A stretch of 44,135 nucleotides of DNA, taken from positions 1 through 44,135 of the forward strand of contig CACKGK010000011.1 of the NCBI GenBank assembly GCA_902599665.1. The letters are read 5' to 3'. Source of the stretch: an uncultured Pelagibacteraceae bacterium (lineage in GTDB: Bacteria; Pseudomonadota; Alphaproteobacteria; Pelagibacterales; Pelagibacteraceae). The notes under the pieces were generated by a model. That model searched no databases, was not told the DNA's origin, and worked only from the letters and a program-made list of their open reading frames with translations. Below are positions 1-8,882 of this stretch, one piece after another (position 1 is the stretch's first letter; every line of letters starts with the position of its first letter). The position numbers were made by a program, and so were the translations under genes.

Positions 1-863
1 TGGGTTTATCGGGAAGCGGAAAATCAACCTTAGTTAGATGTATTTCAAGATTAATTGAACCAACGTCTGGAACAGTAAAAATGGATGATGTTGACGTAAC
101 GAAAATGAGCGGAAAAGAATTATTAGATTTAAGAAGAAATAAAATGAGCATGGTTTTTCAACATTTTGGTTTATTTCCACATAGAACAGTTGTGGAGAAT
201 ATTGGATATGGTTTAGAGATTAGAGGAAATAAAAAAAATGATAGAGTAGAAAAATCAATGGAAGTTTTAAAAATGGTTGGTTTAGAAGGTTGGCACAATA
301 ATTATCCAAGAGAACTATCAGGAGGAATGCAACAAAGGGTGGGTTTAGCTCGTGCATTAGCTGTAGATCCAGAAATTTTAATTTTTGATGAACCCTTTTC
401 AGCATTAGATCCATTAATTAGAAGAGAAATGCAGGATGAACTTTTAAAGATTCAAGAAAAGTTACAGAAGACTATGGTATTTATTACTCATGATTTCTTA
501 GAGGCAATTAAAATGGGTGATCATATTGCAATTATGAAAGATGGAGAAGTTTCTCAAGTAGGGACACCAGAGGAAATAGTTGCTAACCCCAAAGATCAAT
601 ATGTAAAAGATTTTTGCGAAGATGTGCCAAAATACAAAGTCCTTAGTGCAAGCAAAGTAATGAGGGAAGAATGTTGTGACGATACAAAAAAAATGTTTGA
701 AAACGGATCAAATAATATTCCTCACAATTCAAAAATAGAAACTTTAATTGATAAGCTTGTAGATACAGATCAGAAATTTCCAGTGGTTAATAGTGAGACA
801 GGTGAGCTTATTGGTGAAATTGATAGAGCAATAGTTATGAAATCAATGAAATCTGCTAGTTAA
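1..863 (+). CDS. proV: Glycine betaine/proline ABC transporter ATP-binding protein, ProV type (5' end outside window)
   Basis: The reading frame is open from base 3, so the true start lies upstream; the first residues seen are the Walker A loop GLSGSGKST. Then follow the Q-loop (VFQHFGLFPHRTV), the signature LSGGMQQRVGLARAL and Walker B with D-loop (ILIFDEPFSALD), and the H-loop (FITHDF). The tail VKDFCEDVPKYKVLSA is characteristic of ProV/OpuAA ATPases, which power uptake of glycine betaine or proline betaine with ProW and ProX. A CBS-like segment ends the protein (FPVVNSETGELIGEIDRA), shorter than the two full CBS repeats of larger OpuA proteins. The permease and binding protein should lie just upstream. 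The 3' end overlaps the convergent DMT gene by 8 bases. The family is certain; the exact betaine substrate is inferred. Confidence 0.9.
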   Translation, partial: GLSGSGKSTLVRCISRLIEPTSGTVKMDDVDVTKMSGKELLDLRRNKMSMVFQHFGLFPHRTVVENIGYGLEIRGNKKNDRVEKSMEVLKMVGLEGWHNNYPRELSGGMQQRVGLARALAVDPEILIFDEPFSALDPLIRREMQDELLKIQEKLQKTMVFITHDFLEAIKMGDHIAIMKDGEVSQVGTPEEIVANPKDQYVKDFCEDVPKYKVLSASKVMREECCDDTKKMFENGSNNIPHNSKIETLIDKLVDTDQKFPVVNSETGELIGEIDRAIVMKSMKSAS

Positions 864-1788
864 TTTCTCTACTCACCTTAGTTTTTTTTTGTTTTACTTT
901 ATCTCTCCAAATTATAATCATTCCAGCAAACACAATTACGAAAACTCCTGGAAATAATTGTTCCCAAGGAGCTTCATTAAAAAATAACCAGCCCAAAACA
1001 AATGATGAAGGAATGCCAAAATATTCAAACGAAGCCATCTTACTTGCAGAGATTAATCTGTAAGAATAGATAAAAAGTATTGCTGCAGTACCTCCAAGAA
1101 TACCAGTCAATGTCATAAGAAAAAAATCTTGAGTATTTTTTATTTCTGCATGTCCAGTGGTCAATAAAAACAGTACAACACCACCAATTACATTAAATAT
1201 TAAAGTATATAATTGAATTTTTGCTGTTGAGTGACCATCAGGTATAAATTTTAAAATTATCACACTTAATGCCCAAGCTATCGCAGTTAGAATTGGAAAT
1301 ATTGAGTAAAAACTAAATATGTCACTTCCTGGCTGAACAATTAAAACAACTCCAAAAAAACCTATAAAAATTGCAGACCATCTATAAATACCAACCTTAT
1401 CCTTTAAAAAAATTATCGATAAAATTACAATGAAAAATGGTGAAGAAAATGTAAGAACCATAGCAGTAGCAAATTCTAAGTTAATAACAGAAATAAATAT
1501 AAATATATTCATTGATAAGAAAGCCAAACCTCTAAAAAAGCTTAAGATAATGAATTTATTGTTTAGGTTCCTAAAAACTGAAATGTACTCTTTAGTAAAT
1601 AAAATAAGTATAAATAAAGGGATTACCCCCGCAATATTTCTGAATACTGCTAACTGAATTACAGTATATTCATTACCCAAAAACTTTATTACAACCATAT
1701 ACATATCCACACATAGTATTGCTAAGAGCATGGTAAATATTGCTAAATATGTTTTTTTTAAATCTGTTTTTTCTGAAGAAATATTCAT
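856..1788 (-). CDS. DMT-superfamily (EamA) transporter
   Basis: This 310-residue protein is almost entirely hydrophobic, with about ten predicted membrane helices in two EamA-like halves, the usual size for the drug/metabolite transporter superfamily. Typical landmarks are the charged IFLKDKVGIYRW turn at the end of the first repeat and WLFFNEAPWEQLFPGV near the end of the second. EamA proteins export or import small metabolites such as amino acids and nucleotide derivatives; the substrate cannot be read from sequence. The gene is convergent with proV, overlapping it by 8 bases, and divergent from the alcohol dehydrogenase gene across a 36-base gap. It is one of three DMT transporters in the window. 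Confidence 0.85.
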   Translation of the reverse strand: MNISSEKTDLKKTYLAIFTMLLAILCVDMYMVVIKFLGNEYTVIQLAVFRNIAGVIPLFILILFTKEYISVFRNLNNKFIILSFFRGLAFLSMNIFIFISVINLEFATAMVLTFSSPFFIVILSIIFLKDKVGIYRWSAIFIGFFGVVLIVQPGSDIFSFYSIFPILTAIAWALSVIILKFIPDGHSTAKIQLYTLIFNVIGGVVLFLLTTGHAEIKNTQDFFLMTLTGILGGTAAILFIYSYRLISASKMASFEYFGIPSSFVLGWLFFNEAPWEQLFPGVFVIVFAGMIIIWRDKVKQKKTKVSREIN

Positions 1789-1824
1789 TTATAATTTTTT
1801 AAAATTGTATACTTTATAAAAGAA

Positions 1825-3015
1825 ATGCAAAGTTTTAAACTTAACGAAACCGATATTCTATCCAATCAAGATTGGACGTTTCCGACTAATATTGCATACG
1901 GTCCAGGTAGATTGAAAGAAATAGGTGGTATCTGTAATAATTTAAATATTAAAAACCCTTTAATTGTTACAGATAAAGGTAGCACAAAATTACCATTTAT
2001 AATTAATTTACAAAATTATTTAAAAAGTTCTGATGTAAAATCCGATTTATTTTTTGATATATCTCCAAATCCAAGAGAAGATGAAGTTTCAAATGGTGTT
2101 AGTAAATTTAAAGATGGAAACCATGATGCTATAATTGCAATCGGTGGAGGCAGTGCCATGGATGGAGGAAAATTAATTTGCCTCACAGCAAACAATGACG
2201 TTCCATTAAGAGATTTTGAGTTTGAATTAACTCCGCCTAACATTAGTAAGGATAACCCGTTCCCAAAAATTATAACTATTCCAACAACTGCTGGAACTGG
2301 AGCTGAAACAGAAATTTCAGCTATGGTTACTTATTTAAAAGAAGGCATGAAATTTTGTATGTGGCATCCAGATGTTAGACCTTCCTTAGCATTGTTAGAT
2401 CCAGAACTAACTATTGGATTGCCAGCAAATTTAACGGCATGGACTGGTGCAGATGCTTTAATCCATGGTATAGAGGGTTATTGTGTTCCTGGTTTCAATC
2501 CAATGTGTGATGGTGCTGCTTTAGAGGGTTTATCTTTGATATCAAAATCTTTAATCACAGCTGTAGAAGATCCTAGCAATATAGTTGCAAGAGGTGGAAT
2601 GCATGTTGGATCTTGTTTAGCGGGAATTTCTTTTTTAAAAGGTTTAGGATTAGTACATGCTATTGCTCATATGGTTGGAGCCGAATACAATACTCATCAC
2701 GGACTAACGAATGCAATAATATTACCTGTAGTTTTAAAATATAATTTACCAGGTATGGAAGAAAAAGTTAAAAGAATGTCAGAGGCTATGCAATTTAAAG
2801 ATCATTCTGTAGATGCATTTATATCAAACATTGAAAACATTCTTGATAGAATTAAAATTCCAAAAAGTTTGAGCGAAATTGGAGTCCCCGAGGATTGTGT
2901 TGATAGAATTGCTGAAAAATCAATGAAAGATCAAGCCTATGGACAAAATCCTAGAAAAGCAACTTTAGAAGAAATAAAGGAAATTACTCTAGCATCCATT
3001 AAAAAAGCTAGGTAA
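1825..3015 (+). CDS. Iron-containing (group III) alcohol dehydrogenase
   Basis: The 396-residue length is standard for Fe-ADH. The NAD(P)-binding GGGSAMDGGK motif and the phosphate/substrate segment PTTAGTGAETE are present. The four metal ligands fit the family pattern: Asp and His in WTGADALIHGIE, then the two His of HAIAHMVGAEYNTHHGL. Such enzymes oxidise alcohols to aldehydes with NAD+. In SAR11 they are associated with oxidation of small alcohols or choline, and the nearby proV makes a betaine-related role plausible, but substrate is not determined by sequence. It is the first gene of a plus-strand operon with the amidase (12-base gap). No alternative start upstream is more convincing. 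Confidence 0.88.
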   Translation: MQSFKLNETDILSNQDWTFPTNIAYGPGRLKEIGGICNNLNIKNPLIVTDKGSTKLPFIINLQNYLKSSDVKSDLFFDISPNPREDEVSNGVSKFKDGNHDAIIAIGGGSAMDGGKLICLTANNDVPLRDFEFELTPPNISKDNPFPKIITIPTTAGTGAETEISAMVTYLKEGMKFCMWHPDVRPSLALLDPELTIGLPANLTAWTGADALIHGIEGYCVPGFNPMCDGAALEGLSLISKSLITAVEDPSNIVARGGMHVGSCLAGISFLKGLGLVHAIAHMVGAEYNTHHGLTNAIILPVVLKYNLPGMEEKVKRMSEAMQFKDHSVDAFISNIENILDRIKIPKSLSEIGVPEDCVDRIAEKSMKDQAYGQNPRKATLEEIKEITLASIKKAR

Positions 3016-3027
3016 TAGTAAATTCCC

Positions 3028-4446
3028 ATGCTTGAAAATAAATCAGTTAAAGAAATTATTTCTTTAATTAAGAAAAAGGATGTTTCAGTAAAAGAAATAG
3101 TTGGCTTATATTTTGAAAGAATAAAAAAATTTAATCCATCTTTGAATGCTATTGTTTCAATTAAGAATGAAGAGGAAATAATTAAAGAAGCTGAGATTAA
3201 GGACAAAAATTTTGAACAGAATAAGCCGTTATTTGGCTTACCTCTTGCCTCTAAAGATTTGCTAGATGTAGTTGGTTTTCCAACCACTTATGGTTTTCCT
3301 GGATATAAAGATTATTTTCCAAAAAAAAATTCTATAATTGTTGATCGTCAGATAGATGCTGGTGGATTAATAATTGGAAAGACAAATACTGCTGAATTAG
3401 GAGTGGGCGCTCATACAGCTAATAGATTATTTGGAATAACACCAAACATATATGGAAATAGTCAATCATCAGGTGGATCGAGTGGTGGAGCTGGTGTTGC
3501 AGTTGCAGCAAATTTACTGCCATTTGCTGATGGTACAGATATGATGGGTTCTTGTAGAACACCTGCTGCTTACGCAAATGTTTATGGTTTTAGACCAACA
3601 CCAGGATTACTTCCCGATTATCGAACAAATGAAAAAAAGAAAAATCTTCCAGTTATTTCAACACCAGGATGTCTAGCCAGAACACCTGAAGATATGTCTA
3701 TTTTTTTAGATGTCATAGTTGGAGAACATAAAGAAGATCCAATTTCTTTCAGTTTAGATAATTCTTTTAGTGAGGTTAATTTAAGTGACCAGGAATTTTC
3801 AAAAATAAAAATTGGATGGTTATCTGATATGAATGGTAATTATCAATATGATCCTGAGATAATTGAAATATGCAACAAACAACTTAACAATCTTGAAAAG
3901 TATAAAGTTATAATTGAAAACTTAAAACCAAAAATAGATGCTCATAAATTATGGAATTGCTGGGGAACGTTGAGAGCAAAAAGTATTTATGAGGATATTA
4001 TTAAAATGAATATAAAAGATGTTAATGAAATGACTCCTCAAGCGATATGGGAATACAATAAAGGTATCAAACTTACAGATGAAGATGTAAAATCTGCTCT
4101 TAACTTAAGAATTGAATTATCAAATGATGTAAATAGTTTGTTTGGTGATTTTGATTTTTTAGCTTTACCATCTCAACAATCATTTCCTTTTGATAAAAAT
4201 TTAAGACATCCAGAAAAAATAAATGAAAAATTAATGGACACTTATCATAGATGGATTGAAATACATATATTTGCTAGTCTTTTTTACTTGCCATCAATTT
4301 CTTTACCTATTGGTTTTAATAAAGATGGATTTCCAATAGGTATTCAAATTATAGCTAAAGAAAAAGAAGATTTAAAAGTGATATCTTTTGCAAAAAGATA
4401 TGAAGAAATTTTTAATTTTTCTAAAATTAAACCAAAATTAAACTAA
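3028..4446 (+). CDS. Amidase-signature family hydrolase
   Basis: This 472-residue protein has the amidase-signature fold. The Ser-cisSer-Lys triad is visible: Lys76 in ASKDLLD, cis-Ser151 in SSGGSSGG and nucleophile Ser175 in GTDMMGSCR; the 24-residue spacing between the two serines is canonical. The family usually reads DxGGSIR around the nucleophile, so the MMGSCR version is atypical and may reflect an unusual substrate. It resembles GatA, but the next genes are not gatB or gatC and the context is catabolic, so it is more likely a small-molecule amide hydrolase. No signal peptide is seen, so it is cytoplasmic. The stop codon overlaps the next start by one base (TAATG), implying translational coupling. 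Confidence 0.85.
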   Translation: MLENKSVKEIISLIKKKDVSVKEIVGLYFERIKKFNPSLNAIVSIKNEEEIIKEAEIKDKNFEQNKPLFGLPLASKDLLDVVGFPTTYGFPGYKDYFPKKNSIIVDRQIDAGGLIIGKTNTAELGVGAHTANRLFGITPNIYGNSQSSGGSSGGAGVAVAANLLPFADGTDMMGSCRTPAAYANVYGFRPTPGLLPDYRTNEKKKNLPVISTPGCLARTPEDMSIFLDVIVGEHKEDPISFSLDNSFSEVNLSDQEFSKIKIGWLSDMNGNYQYDPEIIEICNKQLNNLEKYKVIIENLKPKIDAHKLWNCWGTLRAKSIYEDIIKMNIKDVNEMTPQAIWEYNKGIKLTDEDVKSALNLRIELSNDVNSLFGDFDFLALPSQQSFPFDKNLRHPEKINEKLMDTYHRWIEIHIFASLFYLPSISLPIGFNKDGFPIGIQIIAKEKEDLKVISFAKRYEEIFNFSKIKPKLN

Positions 4447-5339
4447 TGGTCAGACACAAACATCATTTTAAAATAGCTTTTGCGTTAGCAATAGCTGCTG
4501 GGTCATGGGGAGTTTATTGGCTACCTCAAAGAATTTTAGAAGATGGGGGACTCACTGGAGGTTGGGGAACAATTTCTCAAATGATGATCGGAATTTTATT
4601 ACTTACACCCATCTCTTTGTGGAGAAAGTATAAAGGTCGTACATCTGGTTTAGAAATTCCTTTTGTTGGTTTTTTAACGGGCAGTGGTTTTATATGTTAC
4701 GCATTAAGTTTCTTGCTTACAGATGTTGTGCGAGCATTGATCATGTTTTACATGATACCTGTCTGGACGACTATTTTTGAAATATATTTTTTAAAAAAAA
4801 GACCAGGTTTAGAAAGAGTTTTAACTTTAAGCTTAGCACTAGGGGGTTTGTGGGTAGTTTTTAGTCAATCTAACATTATACCGTTACCACAAAATGCAGG
4901 AGATTGGTTGGCATTGGTAGGTGGTGTGCTATTTGGGGCTGGGTTGGTACGTTTAGAAATTTCCAAAACAGACGGTGTCTTTCCTGTAATCTTTTCCTTC
5001 TTCGTTTATGGGACAATATTTAATATTTTTGCTGGCTTTATTTTAAAAGATTACTTAGGACCTATGCCGCCGATTGAAGCTTTTACATCAATGTTTACTT
5101 TTTTAGTTCTTATTTCAGTATTTTATTTTATTCCTACTGGAGTAGTTATAATGTGGTCTCCATCTGTTTTAGGTGCAGGCCTTTGTGCAATATTATATTT
5201 AAGCGAAATAGTAGTTGGAGTTATATCAGCTGGCATTCTGACTGACGAAACATTTGGTTGGAGAGAAGTTGTTGGAAGTACAATGATTGTTGTAGGAGGA
5301 GTATTAGCTGTTGTTCTAGCACCAAAAGAAGAAAAGTAG
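4446..5339 (+). CDS. DMT-superfamily (EamA-like) transporter
   Basis: This 297-residue integral membrane protein has about ten hydrophobic segments and the two-repeat layout of the DMT superfamily. The first repeat has the aromatic/proline-rich start GSWGVYWLPQRIL and the charged turn IYFLKKRPGLERV; the second ends in VVGSTMIVVGGVLAVVLAP. Its start overlaps the amidase stop by one base and its stop directly abuts the methyltransferase start, so it is a coupled middle gene of the operon and probably moves a substrate or product of these enzymes. By eye its codons look somewhat G-richer than its neighbours. The substrate is unknown. Confidence 0.85.
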   Translation: MVRHKHHFKIAFALAIAAGSWGVYWLPQRILEDGGLTGGWGTISQMMIGILLLTPISLWRKYKGRTSGLEIPFVGFLTGSGFICYALSFLLTDVVRALIMFYMIPVWTTIFEIYFLKKRPGLERVLTLSLALGGLWVVFSQSNIIPLPQNAGDWLALVGGVLFGAGLVRLEISKTDGVFPVIFSFFVYGTIFNIFAGFILKDYLGPMPPIEAFTSMFTFLVLISVFYFIPTGVVIMWSPSVLGAGLCAILYLSEIVVGVISAGILTDETFGWREVVGSTMIVVGGVLAVVLAPKEEK

Positions 5340-6329
5340 ATGCTGTTTAAAGAAAAGTTTAAATCAAATTCAAAAATATTCTTAGATGGTGGAAATGGTT
5401 CTGAGATTGCAAACTTAGGAGGTGAGATGACACCAGCTTTTTCTGCATTAGCAACAATCACAGCACCAGAAATTGTAAGACAAGTTCATGAAAATTTTAT
5501 GGATGCAGGCTGTGATGTTATTACAGCAAATACTTTTAGCACTACAAGACACAATATGAATAGTATTAACAAAGGTAATGAAACAAAAGATTTTATTATT
5601 AGATCTGTCGATATAGCCAAAAAGGCAATTAAGAATAAGGGAAAAGAAAATATAGTTGGAATAGCAGGGAGTATGTCGAATTTTTTCTCACTAAAGGAAA
5701 ATGAATTTGTTCCAAACCCAAAATACATACCTTCATTTAGAGAGGAAGAGAGAAACTATAAAGAGGCTGCTAAAATCTTAAAAGAAGAGGGAGTTGATCT
5801 TTTAATTCTAGAAATGATATTAGATATAGATCACTCAAAAATCTTACTTAACTCTGCATTAGAAACTGGTTTACCTGTTTGGGTTGGACTTAGTTGCTGT
5901 ATAAGCAAGTTTGATAATAAGGTTATTGGAAGAAATTTTAGAGCTGAAAAAGAAAAATCACTTATTTATGATGAAAGTATATACAAAGAGCAACCAAAAT
6001 TTATTCCTGATGATAAGATTGTTCTTTTAGATGATATTATGAAATCTCTAACAAATATCGGCGGAGATGTTTATGGTATTATGCATACTTGGCTTGTTGA
6101 TGCCTTTGATGGATTGAAGGTGATTAAAAATAATTGGCAGGGTCCAATTATGTTTTATCCAGAGATACATAAGTTTGATACAAAAACACATAAGGCAACA
6201 GTGACATACGCAGAGGATGAATTTGCTGATGAATGTGGAAAATTAATTGATGACCAAATTCAAATTATTGGAGGGTGTTGTGGTGTCACAGATAATCATC
6301 TCAAAAGATTAATTTCAAGGTATTCTTAA
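5340..6329 (+). CDS. Homocysteine S-methyltransferase (BHMT/MetH-N-like) family protein
   Basis: This 329-residue protein has the Pfam S-methyl_trans fold: ILLDGGxG-type start (FLDGGNGSEI), DVITANTFSTTR, and the zinc site formed by Cys186 or Cys187 (VGLSCC) plus the Cys313-Cys314 pair in IIGGCCGVT. Family members transfer a methyl group from betaine, S-methylmethionine or dimethylsulfonio compounds to homocysteine, giving methionine. In a SAR11-like genome next to betaine transport, a glycine-betaine or DMSP donor is plausible but inferred. The start codon follows the DMT stop with no gap. A paralogue lies at 7963-8877 on the opposite strand. The gene ends 8 bases before the convergent serine hydrolase gene, leaving no room for a separate terminator. 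Confidence 0.82.
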   Translation: MLFKEKFKSNSKIFLDGGNGSEIANLGGEMTPAFSALATITAPEIVRQVHENFMDAGCDVITANTFSTTRHNMNSINKGNETKDFIIRSVDIAKKAIKNKGKENIVGIAGSMSNFFSLKENEFVPNPKYIPSFREEERNYKEAAKILKEEGVDLLILEMILDIDHSKILLNSALETGLPVWVGLSCCISKFDNKVIGRNFRAEKEKSLIYDESIYKEQPKFIPDDKIVLLDDIMKSLTNIGGDVYGIMHTWLVDAFDGLKVIKNNWQGPIMFYPEIHKFDTKTHKATVTYAEDEFADECGKLIDDQIQIIGGCCGVTDNHLKRLISRYS

Positions 6330-6337
6330 TTTTAATA

Positions 6338-7495
6338 TTAATTTTTAACTAAGTTTATCAACATATTAATCATATCAACTTTATAACTCTCTTTTGTTGC
6401 AGATTTTGTTTCCAATACTGAAAAAAATGCTGCGACTTTGCCAGTTTTAAAATTTGTTGCCAAAAACTGACCTCCATATCCAGAGTGTCCAATCATGTTA
6501 CCTGATACCATTGTTGAATTTGAGTAATACAAATATTTATTTTTTGATAATTCCATGTATTTAGGTCCTAAATTTTTAATCGTTTTATCAAAATAAGAAG
6601 GTGATCCAACTTTTCTATTTCCAACCCCCATACCTTTTCTTGCAAAAAGTAAACCCATTCTTAAAAAATCTCTTGTAATTAAACAACCACCACCAGACAT
6701 CCATGGCATCCCATATCTATCAGAGGCAATATATAAGCCCTCTTCAAAGCCAGCAGCTTCAACTGCTGATAAAACCCAATCTCTTAAAGTTCTTCCACTT
6801 ACCTTTTCTACAATTAATCCCACCACATCAGTATTTGCAGATTTATAAAGTGCATATTCAGAACTATTTATTAAACTTTTGTTTTTAATTTTTTTAATTG
6901 TATTTAAATATTCTTCTTGGCTTAAATGATTTTTTAAATTTTTTGGAAGTCTCCAACCCCCAACAGGCTCATGTAAAAAAGAAGAAGAATATGCTTTAGT
7001 ATAATCTTCGGTATAGGAATTTATAATATTCATATTTAAAACATCTTGCACTTTTGCATTAGCATAACCACTTCCAATTTTAGGCAAATAATGTGAAACT
7101 TTTTTATTCAAATCTATCGATTTTTTTTTAACCAGTTCTCCAACAAATAAGTTAATAAACATTTTAGTTATTGACATAATTGTCTGTGGTTGATTTCTTT
7201 TGAAGTCTTTAGCGTATTTTTCAAATAATATATTTTGACCTTTGCCAACAATTAATGAGCAAAAAGATTTATTTTTGATCATTTTTTTAACCAATGGTAT
7301 TTTACTAATTTTATTATTAGGTTTTGACTTTAGTCTTAATACTAGATCAGATCTTAAATAAAGACTGTATCTATTTATTTTATGTAGATTTCTGTAACCT
7401 AATCTTCTAGTTTTTGGAAGATTCCATAAAGCCTTATTGTCTCTAATTGTCTCTAATTCAGGATTTTTAACAGTAGCTAATTTTTTTATTTTCAA
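6338..7495 (-). CDS. Serine hydrolase of the beta-lactamase / class C (EstB-NylB) family
   Basis: This 385-residue protein carries the penicillin-binding-type active-site signatures: SxxK as SITK (in TIMSITKMF), the Tyr motif YKSAN in ALYKSANTDVVG, and HSG (GHSGYGGQF) replacing KTG. This set typifies class C-like esterases, D-aminopeptidases and the 6-aminohexanoate-dimer hydrolase NylB, which cleave esters or amides of small molecules. No signal peptide is visible; the N-terminus is basic and hydrophilic, so the protein is probably cytoplasmic, unlike true beta-lactamases. It is last in the minus-strand operon and overlaps msrA by 4 bases. The substrate is unknown. Confidence 0.8.
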   Translation of the reverse strand: MKIKKLATVKNPELETIRDNKALWNLPKTRRLGYRNLHKINRYSLYLRSDLVLRLKSKPNNKISKIPLVKKMIKNKSFCSLIVGKGQNILFEKYAKDFKRNQPQTIMSITKMFINLFVGELVKKKSIDLNKKVSHYLPKIGSGYANAKVQDVLNMNIINSYTEDYTKAYSSSFLHEPVGGWRLPKNLKNHLSQEEYLNTIKKIKNKSLINSSEYALYKSANTDVVGLIVEKVSGRTLRDWVLSAVEAAGFEEGLYIASDRYGMPWMSGGGCLITRDFLRMGLLFARKGMGVGNRKVGSPSYFDKTIKNLGPKYMELSKNKYLYYSNSTMVSGNMIGHSGYGGQFLATNFKTGKVAAFFSVLETKSATKESYKVDMINMLINLVKN

Positions 7496-7944
7496 TATTT
7501 CAATGATTTTTTTTGTTCATATTTCTGGTGATATCCTTCTGCTTTACAATAATTTTTTTCCTTGGATATTTTTGTTGATACCTTACCGTCTAATTTCTTA
7601 TTAACCTCGTTTAATACTTTTTCAGCAATCTTTTTTTCCTCATCAGTATTATAAAAAATTTCCGATCTATATTGAATTCCTACATAAGTACCCTGTCGAT
7701 TTACTTGTGTTGAGTCGTGTAGTTCAAAAAATAGATTTACCATGTCCTCATATGATTTTTCTTTTTCATCATATTCAACTTTTACAACTTCAATATGGCC
7801 AGTGTCACCACCGCACACAGCTTTATAGGTTACATTGGGATCATCCCCTCCACAGTAACCACATTCGGTAGAGATTATACCTTTAATACCTTCGTACTTA
7901 GTTTCATCCCAAAAACAACCAATACCACCAATAAATGTTTTCAT
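7492..7944 (-). CDS. msrA: Peptide-methionine (S)-S-oxide reductase MsrA
   Basis: The protein reduces methionine-S-sulfoxide, free or in proteins, using thioredoxin. At 150 residues it is a short MsrA. The catalytic Cys10 sits in GIGCFWDE, followed by GYCGG, the VCGGDTGHIEVVKVEYD strand, NRQGTYVGIQYRS and the C-terminal AEGYHQKY motif. Compared with longer MsrA proteins it lacks N- and C-terminal extensions; Cys152-type resolving cysteines are missing, but CxxC-like cysteines near GYCGG and NYCK could recycle the enzyme. It overlaps the serine hydrolase gene by 4 bases and follows the methyltransferase gene by 18 bases. Its placement in a methyl/sulfur operon suggests methionine maintenance. 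Confidence 0.9.
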   Translation of the reverse strand: MKTFIGGIGCFWDETKYEGIKGIISTECGYCGGDDPNVTYKAVCGGDTGHIEVVKVEYDEKEKSYEDMVNLFFELHDSTQVNRQGTYVGIQYRSEIFYNTDEEKKIAEKVLNEVNKKLDGKVSTKISKEKNYCKAEGYHQKYEQKKSLKY

Positions 7945-7962
7945 TATTTTTTAATTTATACT

Positions 7963-8877
7963 TTAGTTTTTTAAAATTGAAATGGCTTTAATCTCATCAA
8001 CTCCTATTCCACAACAACCACCTATAATTTGAGCTCCATCTTTAATCCACGTTTTTACCTCATTCAAATAATCATCTGGAGTCATGTCATCTATAAATCT
8101 CCAATGTGGTTTTTCATAATATCCTTTATTTGGATATGCTCCTATAACTCCATCATAATTTTGTCTCGCAGTTTCGATTGCTTTTCCTGTAATATTTATA
8201 TCTGAATGAGCAACCAATATTGGCCCACTGTGTAATTTTTTAAAATTATTTATGGATGTCTCAAAGTTTTCATAGACATGTGTATCAGAATCAATTGTAT
8301 CATTATATCCAAGCATTATATTTTTTTGATCATCCATTACGCATGACACAGATAACCAAACAGGTATATTTACTTTTGTGGAACAATTTAACATTGCTTC
8401 AACTATGTCAGCTTGTGAAGACATAGCTTCTAAAATAATTAAGTCTACTCCAGCATCAGATAAAATTTTTAGTTGTTCATGAAAACCAGGTATCATTGCT
8501 TTGATACCAAGTTTATAAAAGTTTCCAAAAGTTGATACACTTCCAGCTAATGCAGTTTTGTTGTTAGTATTTTCTATTGCTTCTCTTGCAACCTTAACAC
8601 TTTTTTGATTGAATTTTTCTATAGAGTCTTCATAACCATATTGTCTCATTGATATAGGAGTAGTACTATAAGTATTAGTTGTAATTACATCGGCTCCAGC
8701 ATTTATATAATCCTCATGCACTTTTCTAACTAATTCAGGATGATCAACAGAACACTTCCCACACCACATATGCTTATCCATTTCAGCACCATTTTTTTCT
8801 AGTTCTGCGCCCATACCTCCATCTAAAATAATGATTCTATTGTTTTCTAATTTTGTCTTGATTGGATCGTATGACAT
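7963..8877 (-). CDS. Homocysteine S-methyltransferase family protein (paralogue)
   Basis: This 304-residue protein has the same fold as the protein at 5340-6329: IILDGGMGAELE near the start, DVITTNTYSTT, and a zinc site of Cys179 (LSVSC) with Cys288-Cys289 (IIGGCCGIG). It is expected to move a methyl group from a sulfonium or betaine donor to homocysteine. The sequences differ substantially from the other copy, so the two may use different donors. There is no B12- or folate-binding module, which rules out full-length MetH. It lies 18 bases upstream of msrA and 5 bases downstream of the VOC gene, in a minus-strand operon with aldehyde dehydrogenase and 3-hydroxyisobutyrate-dehydrogenase-like genes. 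Confidence 0.83.
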   Translation of the reverse strand: MSYDPIKTKLENNRIIILDGGMGAELEKNGAEMDKHMWCGKCSVDHPELVRKVHEDYINAGADVITTNTYSTTPISMRQYGYEDSIEKFNQKSVKVAREAIENTNNKTALAGSVSTFGNFYKLGIKAMIPGFHEQLKILSDAGVDLIILEAMSSQADIVEAMLNCSTKVNIPVWLSVSCVMDDQKNIMLGYNDTIDSDTHVYENFETSINNFKKLHSGPILVAHSDINITGKAIETARQNYDGVIGAYPNKGYYEKPHWRFIDDMTPDDYLNEVKTWIKDGAQIIGGCCGIGVDEIKAISILKN

Positions 8878-8882
8878 AAATT

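Noticed and set aside
6338-7495. Beta-lactamase (antibiotic resistance)
   Set aside because: There is no signal peptide and the KTG box is HSG as in esterase/NylB-type hydrolases.
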